Below, piece after piece: positions 1 through 7,636 of a stretch of DNA of 64,000 nt (position 1 is the stretch's first letter; every line of letters starts with the position of its first letter). The notes below the pieces were generated by a model, which was not told where the DNA came from, made no database searches, and was given only the letters and a program-made list of their open reading frames with translations. The position numbers and the translations under genes were made by a program. This stretch comes from Opitutus terrae PB90-1 (GTDB taxonomy: Bacteria; Verrucomicrobiota; Verrucomicrobiia; Opitutales; Opitutaceae): the NCBI RefSeq assembly GCF_000019965.1, contig NC_010571.1:5031001-5095000 (forward strand), in the 5' to 3' direction.

Positions 1-1
1 A

Positions 2-619
2 ATGCTCCGCGAGTTCGATGCCGGCTACGCGCTGATGGCCGGTCAGATTTCCCCGCGGCGGTTGTTTCGCGGCTTGCATCCCGACCTCAAGGCGGTGCGC
101 CTGCTCGCTTCGTTGAAACGACGCAACGCCGAGACGATCTTCGGCGCCATCGCCGCGGAAATCGAAGGACTCGGGATCACGTTGCTCGACGCCCGCTCGT
201 TCTTGGACGACCAGCTCGCCACCGCCGGCTGCATGACCGGCCGATCGTTTCCGATCGATCGCGACTACGTGGAGCATGGCGTCCACATCGCGCGCGAATG
301 CGCCCGGCTCGACATCGGCCAGGGCTGTGTCGTTCGGAAAGGCACCGTGCTCGCGGTCGAAGCCTACGAGGGCACCGACGAGATGCTGCGGCGTGCCGGG
401 GCATTCAAGACCGACGCCGCGCTGTTCGTGAAGACGGTCAAGGCCGGCCAGGATTATCGCTTCGACGTCCCTTGCTTCGGCCAGCGCACGCTTGAGACCA
501 TGCGCGAGGCCGGCATCGCTGCCGCGGCGCTCGAGGCCGGCCGAGTGATCATGCTCGATCGGCCCGCGGTGCTCGCGCAGGCGCGCACCTGGGGGATCAA
601 TCTGCTCGGCTTCGAGTAA
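2..619 (+). CDS. lpxI: UDP-2,3-diacylglucosamine pyrophosphatase LpxI, 5' end missing
   Basis: The 205 visible residues match the C-terminal two thirds of the LpxI (DUF1009) family. These enzymes cleave UDP-2,3-diacylglucosamine to lipid X and UMP in lipid A synthesis at the inner membrane. Diagnostic stretches are MAGQISPRRL near the start of the visible part, VVRKGTVLAVEAYEGTDEM in the middle and VIMLDRPAVLAQA near the C-terminus. The family is usually about 270-290 residues, so roughly 70 residues lie left of the window. The ATG at base 2 is therefore an internal methionine, not the start. LpxI replaces the metal-dependent LpxH in many bacteria, and its presence implies a lipopolysaccharide-bearing outer membrane. 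Confidence 0.88.
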   Translation: MLREFDAGYALMAGQISPRRLFRGLHPDLKAVRLLASLKRRNAETIFGAIAAEIEGLGITLLDARSFLDDQLATAGCMTGRSFPIDRDYVEHGVHIARECARLDIGQGCVVRKGTVLAVEAYEGTDEMLRRAGAFKTDAALFVKTVKAGQDYRFDVPCFGQRTLETMREAGIAAAALEAGRVIMLDRPAVLAQARTWGINLLGFE

Positions 620-810
620 GTCGCACGGGCATCCCGCCGCGTGGTCCGGGGCTTGGCGACAGCCTCCCGCGCTCAGCCCTTCCCCAGCCAGCGCTCGTGC
701 ACCGCGCCTTCATCTTCACCACGTTCTCGCGTCGGGCGGGACATCCAGCCCGCGGCCGCGTCCGGAGACACGACGCCACCCGTTCACTGCCGAACCCGAC
801 TTGCGCTTTC

Positions 811-824
811 TGGGCTTAAGCCCA
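811..824. promoter_or_regulatory. 14-bp perfect palindrome directly upstream of the bifunctional nuclease gene
   Basis: TGGGCTTAAGCCCA is a perfect dyad that ends 11 bases before the ATG at 836 and is followed by ATTTCTTTC. As RNA it would form a short GC stem next to a pyrimidine tract, so it could act as the lpxI terminator, as a translation-controlling hairpin or as an operator. The sequence alone does not separate these. Confidence 0.35.
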
Positions 825-835
825 TTTCTTTCCTC

Positions 836-1309
836 ATGCAGAATGATGCCGTCACCGTGACCGTGAAAGGCGTGATGCCGACCGCCAACGGCTGCGCCGT
901 GTTTCTCGGCAACGACGGCAAGACGTTCGTGATCTACGTCGATCATTCGGTCGGCAACGCCATCCAGATGACGCTTAATGGCGTGAAGAAAGAGCGCCCG
1001 CTGACGCACGATTTGATCGGCAGCATTTTTCTCGGCTTGGGCGCCCACCTCGAGCACGTGCTCGTCAATGACGCTCGCGACGGCACGTTCTTCGCCCGCA
1101 TCCTGCTCAAGATGGAGAACGAACTTGGCAAGAAGATCGTCGAAATCGACGCGCGGCCGAGCGACTCGATCGTCCTCGCCCTCCAGCAGAAACGGCCGAT
1201 CTTCGTCGCCCGCGCGGTACTCGACGCCGTCGAGGACATGACCGAGATCCTCGAACGCGTGCGCCAGCAGCAGGCCGAGGAACCCGGCGAGGAAGAGGAA
1301 AATCCCTGA
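836..1309 (+). CDS. Bifunctional nuclease (BFN, DUF151) family protein
   Basis: This is a 157-residue protein of the bifunctional nuclease domain family (DUF151), which is known from Thermotoga and plant members with DNase/RNase activity. Family features visible here are the central region GSIFLGLGAHLEHVLVND and the block IVEIDARPSDSIVLALQQK near residues 100-120, where the A-R-P-S-D-S-I/A-L-A motif is the hallmark. The C-terminal 20 residues are a Glu-rich tail. An upstream extension in the same frame is possible, but its composition is unlike the family. The ATG at 836 places the start one β-strand before the conserved domain, so I prefer it. The cellular role in this organism is not evident from the neighbours. 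Confidence 0.85.
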   Translation: MQNDAVTVTVKGVMPTANGCAVFLGNDGKTFVIYVDHSVGNAIQMTLNGVKKERPLTHDLIGSIFLGLGAHLEHVLVNDARDGTFFARILLKMENELGKKIVEIDARPSDSIVLALQQKRPIFVARAVLDAVEDMTEILERVRQQQAEEPGEEEENP

Positions 1310-1452
1310 GCGCTTGCGTCCCTCACCAGCGAAGATGGTAGGGCGAGGCGTCCCGCCGAGCCGTCCTGGGAGCACGGGCGTTCTGCCCGCATCGAGTGCG
1401 CTCCTGCCTCCCGGCGTGCGTATCCGAGCACGCGCCTCAGCGCGTCCGCGCC

Positions 1453-2607
1453 ATGACTGATCTCCCCGCACCGCTTCCGCCACCCGTCGTTGCTGGACTC
1501 CCGCTGACCGCGCTCGCGCCGATGCAGGACGTCACCGATCTGACGTTCATGCGGGTGATCGCGCATTACGGCGCGCCCGACTATTTTTTCACCGAGTTCT
1601 TCCGCGTGCACTCCCAGTCGCGGCTGGAGAAGCACATCGTCCGGTGCCTCGATGACAACACCACCGGCCGGCCAATTTTTGCCCAGGTAATCGGCGAGGA
1701 CCTCGAGCAACTGGTCCGCACAGCGCGTGAGCTTCAGCAACACCCGATCGCGGGGATCGATCTGAACCTCGGCTGTCCTGCACCCAAGGTCTACAAGAAG
1801 AACGTCGGTGGCGGGCTGCTGCGCGATCTCGCTCATGTGGACCGGATCCTCGGCGCGCTCCGCGCCGCCACGCCCGGCGGCCTGTTTACGGTGAAGATGC
1901 GGATCGGGTTCGACGACACGACGCCGTTCGAACCGATGCTCGACCTGGTGAATGCCCACCGCGTCGACCTGCTCAGTGTGCACGGGCGAACCGTGAAGGA
2001 GATGTATCGCAGCCGCGTGCACTACGATTTCATCGCGCGCGCGGTGCAGCGCGTGCGCTGTCCTGTGCTCGCGAACGGCAACGTGACGTCCGCGCCCCGC
2101 GCCGTCGCGATCCTCCGCGAAACCGGCGCCGCGGGTGTGATGATTGGCCGCCACGCCATCCGCAATCCGTGGATCTTTCGCCAGTGCCGCGAGCTGTTTC
2201 ACCCGCCACCGGCGCTTCAGTCGACGACAGAACCAAGCAGCCTCCCCGCGACGGCAGGCGCCACCTCGCCGGCCTGCTTCCGTCCCACGTTCGCCGATGT
2301 CCGCGACTACATCGCACATCTTTACCAGGCGACCCAGACGCCGGGGATCCCGGAGCGAATCCACGTGAGCAAGATGAAGAAGTATCTCAACTTCGTCGGC
2401 CAGGCGGTGGACCCCACGGGCGCCTTCCTGCGCGAGATGCGCCGCGCCGAATCCGAAGCCGAACTCTTCCGCGTCTGCGATCGACATCTGCTGCCCGAGC
2501 CCGCGCACCTGATCGCGGACGAGCCTTACGAGGGTGTCATCGCCCGGCCGAATTGCGAAACGCCTCACCCCGCCGACCGCGGTTCACCTGAGACGATCTC
2601 GGCGTAA
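1453..2607 (+). CDS. tRNA-dihydrouridine synthase family protein
   Basis: This is an FMN-dependent tRNA-dihydrouridine synthase that reduces uridine in the tRNA D-loop using NADPH. The TIM barrel begins with PLTALAPMQDVTDLTF, a variant of the usual APM-x-GVTD opening. The catalytic cysteine lies in the DLNLGCPAPKVYKKNVGGG motif near residue 108. VKMRIG and SVHGRTVKEMY contribute the phosphate and flavin contacts, and ANGNV and MIGRHAIRNPW complete the family signature. A proline- and serine-rich insertion of about 25 residues follows the barrel before the helical C-terminal domain. The 384-residue length is slightly above the usual 310-350 because of this insert. The ATG at 1453 is chosen because sequence before it is not conserved in character. 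The subfamily (A, B or C) cannot be fixed by eye. Confidence 0.92.
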   Translation: MTDLPAPLPPPVVAGLPLTALAPMQDVTDLTFMRVIAHYGAPDYFFTEFFRVHSQSRLEKHIVRCLDDNTTGRPIFAQVIGEDLEQLVRTARELQQHPIAGIDLNLGCPAPKVYKKNVGGGLLRDLAHVDRILGALRAATPGGLFTVKMRIGFDDTTPFEPMLDLVNAHRVDLLSVHGRTVKEMYRSRVHYDFIARAVQRVRCPVLANGNVTSAPRAVAILRETGAAGVMIGRHAIRNPWIFRQCRELFHPPPALQSTTEPSSLPATAGATSPACFRPTFADVRDYIAHLYQATQTPGIPERIHVSKMKKYLNFVGQAVDPTGAFLREMRRAESEAELFRVCDRHLLPEPAHLIADEPYEGVIARPNCETPHPADRGSPETISA

Positions 2608-2666
2608 ACCGCAATCGGCTGCAGCGGAACGTGCCAGCGTTTCGCCGCAGGTCTCCGCCGGGCGAT

Positions 2667-3206
2667 CTACTCCAACCCGAGCACCTGCCGGCCTTCGGTC
2701 GAAATCATCTGCGGCGTCCACACGGGATCCCAGACGATGTGCACTTTCGCCGCTTCCACCTGCGGGAGCCGCGCAATCTTCTCGCGCGCGTCCTCGGCAA
2801 TGATCGGACCCATTCCGCAACCCGGGGCGGTCAGCGTCATCTTCACCTCGACCGCAAAGCCGCCCGTCGGCGTCTTCTCCGCCGCAAGATCGTACACCAG
2901 TCCGAGATCGACGATGTTCACCGGAATCTCCGGATCGAAACAGGTCTTCAACGCATCCCACACCATCTGCTCGCTGAACTCGCCCTGCACCGGCTCGCCG
3001 CCGACACTCGCGGACTTCGGCACATAACCTTCGATCGCGTCCCCATGCTCGGCGGCGATCCGGAACAGCCCGTGATCCGTGCGCACGGTCACGTTGCCGC
3101 CCAGGGTCTGGACGATGTGCACTTCGGTCCCGGCGGGCAGCGTGGTAGCGTCGCCCGCGGGGATCATCGTCGCCGGCGTGGCGCGTTGGAGAACGTGATT
3201 CGACAT
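2667..3206 (-). CDS. sufT: Iron-sulfur cluster assembly factor SufT (MIP18 family)
   Basis: This 179-residue protein has the SufT architecture: an N-terminal β-rich segment of about 75 residues followed by a MIP18/DUF59 domain. Family members help mature [Fe-S] proteins in the cytoplasm. The DUF59 domain includes DPEIPVNIVDLGLVYDL around residues 90-106 and the cluster-related LTAPGCGMGP motif with its single conserved cysteine. No other suf genes are in the window. The gene converges on the dihydrouridine synthase gene with a gap of about 60 bases and follows sppA on the same strand, 61 bases downstream of its stop. Confidence 0.9.
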   Translation of the reverse strand: MSNHVLQRATPATMIPAGDATTLPAGTEVHIVQTLGGNVTVRTDHGLFRIAAEHGDAIEGYVPKSASVGGEPVQGEFSEQMVWDALKTCFDPEIPVNIVDLGLVYDLAAEKTPTGGFAVEVKMTLTAPGCGMGPIIAEDAREKIARLPQVEAAKVHIVWDPVWTPQMISTEGRQVLGLE

Positions 3207-3267
3207 GGAGGCAGGGAGTCGCAGCGGACACCGGCATGACGCCCGCCGTGCCGCAGCTTCCCACGTT

Positions 3268-5238
3268 CTACTGAATCATCAAGTTTTCCGGCAAGCGTGC
3301 GTACACTCCCTGCGGATCGTTGAACGTCCCCAGCACGCGCAGCTCGCTCTCCACCCGCTGCACCACCTGGCCCACCACGCCCGACGCGCGGGCGCTGTTC
3401 GGCGCCATCTTCTCGAACACCTCCTGCAGCGCCTCGGCGAACTCCTTCTTCCGCGGATATTCCACCAACCGGTAATCGCTGCCGAGCCCCGCGCGGCCCG
3501 CGGCGTAACGAATCGCCGCGTCCAAGCCGCCGAGTTCGTCCACGAGTCCGAGCTTCTTCGCCTCGACGCCGGACCACACCCGCCCTTGCGCGATCTCCTC
3601 GACGTGCTCGCGCGCGAGGTGCCGGCCCTCGACCACCTTCGAGACGAACTGGTCGTAGATCCAGTCCACCGAGCGCTGGAACAGCGCCATCTCCTCCGGC
3701 GTCTTCGGCCGCGCGATCGTCAGCGTGTCGGCAAACCGGCCGGTTTTGACGCTGTCGAAGGTCAGCCCCCAGCCATTGAAGAGTTTCTGCACATCGAACA
3801 TGATCCCGAACACGCCGATCGATCCGGTCACGGTCGTGGGTTCGGCGAAAATTCGGTCGCCATACGCGGAAATCCAATACCCGCCGGACGCCGCGTAGGA
3901 CCCCATCGAGACGATCACTGGCTTCACTTCGCGCGCCAGCCGGATCTCGCGCTGAATTGTCTCCGACGCCGACGCGCTGCCACCCGGGCTGTTCACGCGC
4001 AGCACGATCGCCTTCACGCTGTCGTCCTGCCGCAGCCGGCGCAATTCGCGACTGAAACGCGTGCCGCCGATCTCGCCTTGCTCGTTGCCCTCGCCGTCGA
4101 CGATGTCGCCCTCCGCGTAAACCACCGCGACGCGCCCCGAGCGGCTGGATCGACGCACCTGGTCATCGTCGTCTTTCACCGCCACCGCGGGTGCTTCGGC
4201 TTTCTTCGCCGCCGGGCTTGTTTTCTGCGCCGCGGCGTCCGGCGTCTTGGTGGCGACCGCCGGTTTCGCGGAGGCGTCGCCCTCCGTTTTGGCCAGCTCC
4301 TCGACCCGATCCGCCGGCTTCATCGTTCGCAACGGCGGCGGCTGGTCCTTGGCCACTTTCGAATAGTCCACGAGTCCGATCTGCTTGAACGATTCCTTGG
4401 AATTGTCCCGGCCCGTGATGCGCTTCAGCTCGCCGATGATCTCGTCGCGATAGGCTATGCGATCGACCAGGTTCGCGGCCTTGGCGGCGTCGGCGCGGAT
4501 CAACCCTTCGGCATCGACCGTCGCTTGAATCGCATTCGACTTCAGTTTTCGCGAGCCCGCCATGTCGCGCAGCAATCCGGCCCAGACATCGTCGAGCAGC
4601 TTCTGGATCTGCGCCCGATTTTCCGGGCTCATGTCCGTGCGCGTGAACGGCTCGACCGCCGATTTGTATTTGCCCACGCGCGTGACCTGCACGCCGATGC
4701 CGTATTTCTCGAACGCGCCCGCGAGGAACATCGGCTGGCTCGCGAGTCCCGGCATGATGATCGTGCCGTAGGGATCGATCGTCAGCTCGTCGGCCACCGA
4801 AGCCAGATAGTAGTTCTTCGTGGTCGCATACGTGAGATACGCCTTCACCGGCTTGCCCGACGCCTTGAACTGGTTGAGCGCCGCGCGCACCTCCTTAAGC
4901 GCGCCATAACCGGGCCCGCCCGCCGGCACATCGCCGAAAATGAAGATGCCCGCGATCCGGTCGTCCTTCGCCGCCGCGCGCAGCGTGCGCGTGACGGTGC
5001 GCAGCTGCAGCGTCGGTTTGTGGTCTGATCCCAGCGCGCGAAAGTCGATCACCGGCGGTGCGTCCGTGATCGCCGACGAGAGATCGAACACCAGGTACGA
5101 GCCCTTCTCCACCGCGACCTGTTTCTCACCCAGCGCGGCCATCGCGCCAATGAGGCCGAGCATCAACAGTCCGCCGCCCAGCGTGAAGACGATCAGGGCC
5201 ACCAACGCGCCAAGCATCGACGTGAAAAAGTTTTTCAT
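3268..5238 (-). CDS. sppA: Signal peptide peptidase SppA, 67K type
   Basis: This is a membrane-anchored serine protease that degrades released signal peptides. The 656-residue length matches the long, tandem-domain SppA class. One hydrophobic N-terminal anchor spans residues about 8-36. The catalytic dyad is visible: general-base lysine in VGKYKSAVEPF (Lys192) from the N-terminal half, and nucleophile Ser421 in VNSPGGSASASE from the C-terminal half. The oligomerisation region GSYAASGGYWISAYGDRI follows. Between the halves, residues about 300-368 form an Ala/Lys/Pro-rich, low-complexity linker (for example AAKKAEAPAVAVKDDDD), longer than usual for the family. The promoter region is the 499-bp divergent gap that contains two large palindromes. 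Confidence 0.93.
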   Translation of the reverse strand: MKNFFTSMLGALVALIVFTLGGGLLMLGLIGAMAALGEKQVAVEKGSYLVFDLSSAITDAPPVIDFRALGSDHKPTLQLRTVTRTLRAAAKDDRIAGIFIFGDVPAGGPGYGALKEVRAALNQFKASGKPVKAYLTYATTKNYYLASVADELTIDPYGTIIMPGLASQPMFLAGAFEKYGIGVQVTRVGKYKSAVEPFTRTDMSPENRAQIQKLLDDVWAGLLRDMAGSRKLKSNAIQATVDAEGLIRADAAKAANLVDRIAYRDEIIGELKRITGRDNSKESFKQIGLVDYSKVAKDQPPPLRTMKPADRVEELAKTEGDASAKPAVATKTPDAAAQKTSPAAKKAEAPAVAVKDDDDQVRRSSRSGRVAVVYAEGDIVDGEGNEQGEIGGTRFSRELRRLRQDDSVKAIVLRVNSPGGSASASETIQREIRLAREVKPVIVSMGSYAASGGYWISAYGDRIFAEPTTVTGSIGVFGIMFDVQKLFNGWGLTFDSVKTGRFADTLTIARPKTPEEMALFQRSVDWIYDQFVSKVVEGRHLAREHVEEIAQGRVWSGVEAKKLGLVDELGGLDAAIRYAAGRAGLGSDYRLVEYPRKKEFAEALQEVFEKMAPNSARASGVVGQVVQRVESELRVLGTFNDPQGVYARLPENLMIQ

Positions 5239-5431
5239 AGGACAACGGCGCGGACCCTACCTCGTTTGGCGGGTTCCTCCAGTCCAATCCGGATGGGCGG
5301 TCGCAAATCGCCGCCAGCGGCGCGCGGCTCGCTCGACGGTGCCGCGGCCTACGTAGTAGCGTCTTGCGGAATCGCGCTCGCGTCGCCCCGCGCTCCTACC
5401 GCCGGCTCCTGCGCCCGCCCGCCGCCCCGGC

Positions 5432-5456
5432 CAATTTCACGTAATACGTGAAATTG
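5432..5456. promoter_or_regulatory. 25-bp perfect palindrome, copy 1
   Basis: This is a 12+1+12 perfect inverted repeat with left arm CAATTTCACGTA and a central A. The inner 19 bp (TTTCACGTA, A, TACGTGAAA) are identical in copy 2. The size and symmetry fit an operator for a dimeric helix-turn-helix regulator. It lies 194 bp from the sppA start. A dispersed palindromic repeat is the alternative. Confidence 0.55.
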
Positions 5457-5567
5457 TCCGGGACCTCGCTCTCCCCGATTCGCCACGCTCCTTCCCCGCT
5501 CAGTATACTCCCGCCGCGGCTCTGGTTCGTGCAATTCCCGCGGCGCGTCAACGCGATCGCGCCGGCG

Positions 5568-5592
5568 CATTTTCACGTAATACGTGAAAATG
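5568..5592. promoter_or_regulatory. 25-bp perfect palindrome, copy 2
   Basis: This is a 12+1+12 perfect inverted repeat with left arm CATTTTCACGTA and a central A. It differs from copy 1 only in compensating positions of the outer arms, so the symmetry is kept. Its centre is 136 bp from that of copy 1 and 158 bp upstream of the ATG at 5738. The paired changes suggest selection for dyad symmetry. Confidence 0.55.
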
Positions 5593-5737
5593 GCTTGGGA
5601 ACTGGGCGCAAGGGTCGGCATTGGGACGACGCGGCTCCAGCGCGAGCCGCGGCGCCGCCAGCGCACGCGCGAGAGGCTCCGGCGCGAGTCGGGCGCGGCG
5701 CAGTTGCGCTGGCGGCCTCCCGCCTCATATTCGCCGC

Positions 5738-7216
5738 ATGCCGGTCCCGCAGAAGACCCTTCTCACCACCAACCGCAAGGCGCTCACGATCAATCTCGAC
5801 GAGCCGAAATACGGCACCTTCGCCGAGATCGGTGCGGGCCAGGAGGTCGCCCGGATCTTTTTCCAGGCCGGCGGCGCGTCCGGTACGGTCGCAAAGACGA
5901 TTTCCGCCTACGACATGACGTTCAGCGATGCGATTTACGGCAAGGCGCCGCGGTACGTCTCGCGCGAGCGGCTCGCGCTCATGCTCGAACACGAATACCA
6001 GCTGCTGCTGGAGCGCCTCGCCACCACCCGCGGCGATCGCACGACGTTTTTCGTTTTCGCCAACACCGTCGCAGCCACCAGCTACAAGGGCAACAACGAC
6101 GCCCACGGCTGGATCGGCATTCGCTTCCAATCCGAGCCCGGCGGCGCGCCGAGCGAAATCGTGCTGCACGTGCGCATGTGGGACAAGGAAGCGCTGCTGC
6201 AGCAGGAGGCCCTCGGCATCGTCGGCACCAACCTGATCTATGGCGCCTTCTATTTCCGCGAGGATCCGCTGCAGCTGATCCAGTCGCTCGTCGACAACGT
6301 CGGCACCGCGCGCGTCGAGGTCGACATGGTCCAGTTCGCCGGGCCGGCGTTTCCCCACGTCGACAATCGCCGGATGGCGCTCAGCCTCGTCCAACTCGGA
6401 CTCACCAACGCCGTCATGCTCGCCCCGCGCCACGAGGTGCTGCAGCCTGCCGAACTCTTCTACAAGAAAGCGGTGCTGATCGAGCGCGGCACCTTCCGCC
6501 CGGTCACCCGCGTGAACATCGACATGCTCAACTGCGCCGCCGCGCAGTTCGTCCAGGAGCCGCTGATCCAGGGCAAGGAGATCGTGACGCTGATGGAGAT
6601 CTCGATCCACAACCTACTCGACAGCGGCACGCTCGACCTCGACGAACTGCTCGCCCGCGTCGACCTGGTCGGCGAACTCGGGTTTACCGCCATGGTCTCG
6701 AATTACGCCGAGTTCTACCGGCTCACCTCCTACTTCCGCCGGTACACGAAGGAGATGATCGGGGTCACGCTCGGCGTCGACAACCTCCTGGAAATTTTCA
6801 ACGAGAAATATTACGAGCACCTCGAGGGCGGCATTCTCGAATCGTTTGGCCGGATGTTCCGGCACGCGGTGAAACTCTACATCTACCCGATGCGGCAGGA
6901 CACCTATGCGCGATTTGTCCGTGGCGAAGCGCCGGCGCCCTCGACTCCGCGCGATGGATCCGGCGGTCAGCTGTTGATCACCGCGAAGAACGTCCACGTC
7001 GCCGATCACTTGAGCAACCTCTACGCGCACCTGCTGGAGAACCACTACCTCGAATGCGTGATCGGTTTCGACCGCGAGCTGCTGGGGATCCATGGTCGCG
7101 ACGTGCTGCGTCGGATCAGGGAGGGCGATACCACTTGGGAAACGATGGTGCCGCCGCTCGTCGCGAGGACGATCAGGCAGCAAGGCCTGTTCGGTGCCCC
7201 CGTGCCGGCGGCCTAG
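5738..7216 (+). CDS. Conserved protein of unknown function, 492 residues
   Basis: This soluble 492-residue protein has no signal peptide, no membrane segment and no catalytic motif that I can name. It opens with a well-ordered segment (LTTNRKALTINLDEPKYG, then TFAEIGAGQEVARIFFQAGG), which I remember as strongly conserved in homologues from Bacteroidetes, Chlamydiae and Verrucomicrobia. Those homologues carry unhelpful propagated names such as adenylyltransferase or TonB receptor that nothing here supports. The body contains alternating α/β sequence (VFANTVAATSYKGNNDAHGW, then TLGVDNLLEIFNEKYYEHL). The start at 5738 is the ATG directly before the conserved block. It diverges from sppA across a gap with two large palindromes, which may control it. 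Confidence 0.75.
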   Translation: MPVPQKTLLTTNRKALTINLDEPKYGTFAEIGAGQEVARIFFQAGGASGTVAKTISAYDMTFSDAIYGKAPRYVSRERLALMLEHEYQLLLERLATTRGDRTTFFVFANTVAATSYKGNNDAHGWIGIRFQSEPGGAPSEIVLHVRMWDKEALLQQEALGIVGTNLIYGAFYFREDPLQLIQSLVDNVGTARVEVDMVQFAGPAFPHVDNRRMALSLVQLGLTNAVMLAPRHEVLQPAELFYKKAVLIERGTFRPVTRVNIDMLNCAAAQFVQEPLIQGKEIVTLMEISIHNLLDSGTLDLDELLARVDLVGELGFTAMVSNYAEFYRLTSYFRRYTKEMIGVTLGVDNLLEIFNEKYYEHLEGGILESFGRMFRHAVKLYIYPMRQDTYARFVRGEAPAPSTPRDGSGGQLLITAKNVHVADHLSNLYAHLLENHYLECVIGFDRELLGIHGRDVLRRIREGDTTWETMVPPLVARTIRQQGLFGAPVPAA

Positions 7217-7276
7217 CCGGCATCGTCCTGAGTCCTCCCGCGCGTACCTCGCTCTTCGCCGTTCCGTCCAGCGCTG

Positions 7277-7501
7277 CTATCGCAAGTAGCCGTTTCTGAC
7301 TTTCGGATGCGTGTTGATGAACGTCGTCAGGCCATCACCGGCGTCCGCCAGCCGTTTCATCGTCTCCAGGTTCGCGCGTCCGATCTTCGCGGCTCGGTAG
7401 GTGTAAGGTTTGCCCCGCGAAAACTGCAGCCGGATCCAATCCGTCCCATAGTCATAGGCGACCACGCCGGAATCGCCGACGGCATTTCGATAGCGTTTCA
7501 T
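7277..7501 (-). CDS. Small conserved protein, possibly KTSC-like
   Basis: This 74-residue protein starts at the ATG ending at 7501. The order of motifs is VVAYDYGTDWIRLQFSRG, then YTYRAAKIG, then NLETMKRLADAGDGL and FINTH. This resembles widespread short bacterial proteins with a β-hairpin followed by one helix, and is reminiscent of KTSC domains that occur next to nucleic-acid enzymes. No catalytic residues are evident. It lies alone on the minus strand between two plus-strand genes. Function unknown. Confidence 0.6.
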   Translation of the reverse strand: MKRYRNAVGDSGVVAYDYGTDWIRLQFSRGKPYTYRAAKIGRANLETMKRLADAGDGLTTFINTHPKVRNGYLR

Positions 7502-7636
7502 GGTTTTTCCGTCGTCCCATTTTGAGAGCTCAGGGCGGCCGGGCTGCACCCATGCCTACGCCAGACATCTGTCAGCCACCCGGTGTTCTTTTTCCGTGCC
7601 TTTTGCCCCAAACCGTGGTTCGCATCCCGCTCCGTC

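Larger units (their letters stand above)
5239..5737. other. 499-bp divergent intergenic region between sppA and a conserved unknown gene
   Basis: No convincing gene is seen in this stretch. It holds two near-identical 25-bp palindromes (listed separately) centred at 5444 and 5580, embedded in very GC-rich sequence. Promoters for both flanking genes are expected here because the genes diverge. Open frames crossing the region have no plausible start or composition. Confidence 0.6.

Noticed and set aside
943-2568. A 541-codon minus-strand frame opposite the nuclease and dihydrouridine synthase genes
   Set aside because: The plus-strand products carry clear family signatures, while the antisense product has low-complexity composition and no recognisable fold.
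5584-7299. A plus-strand frame starting at the ATG created by the second palindrome
   Set aside because: It overlaps the conserved 492-residue gene in another frame and its product is Arg/Pro-rich without structure.
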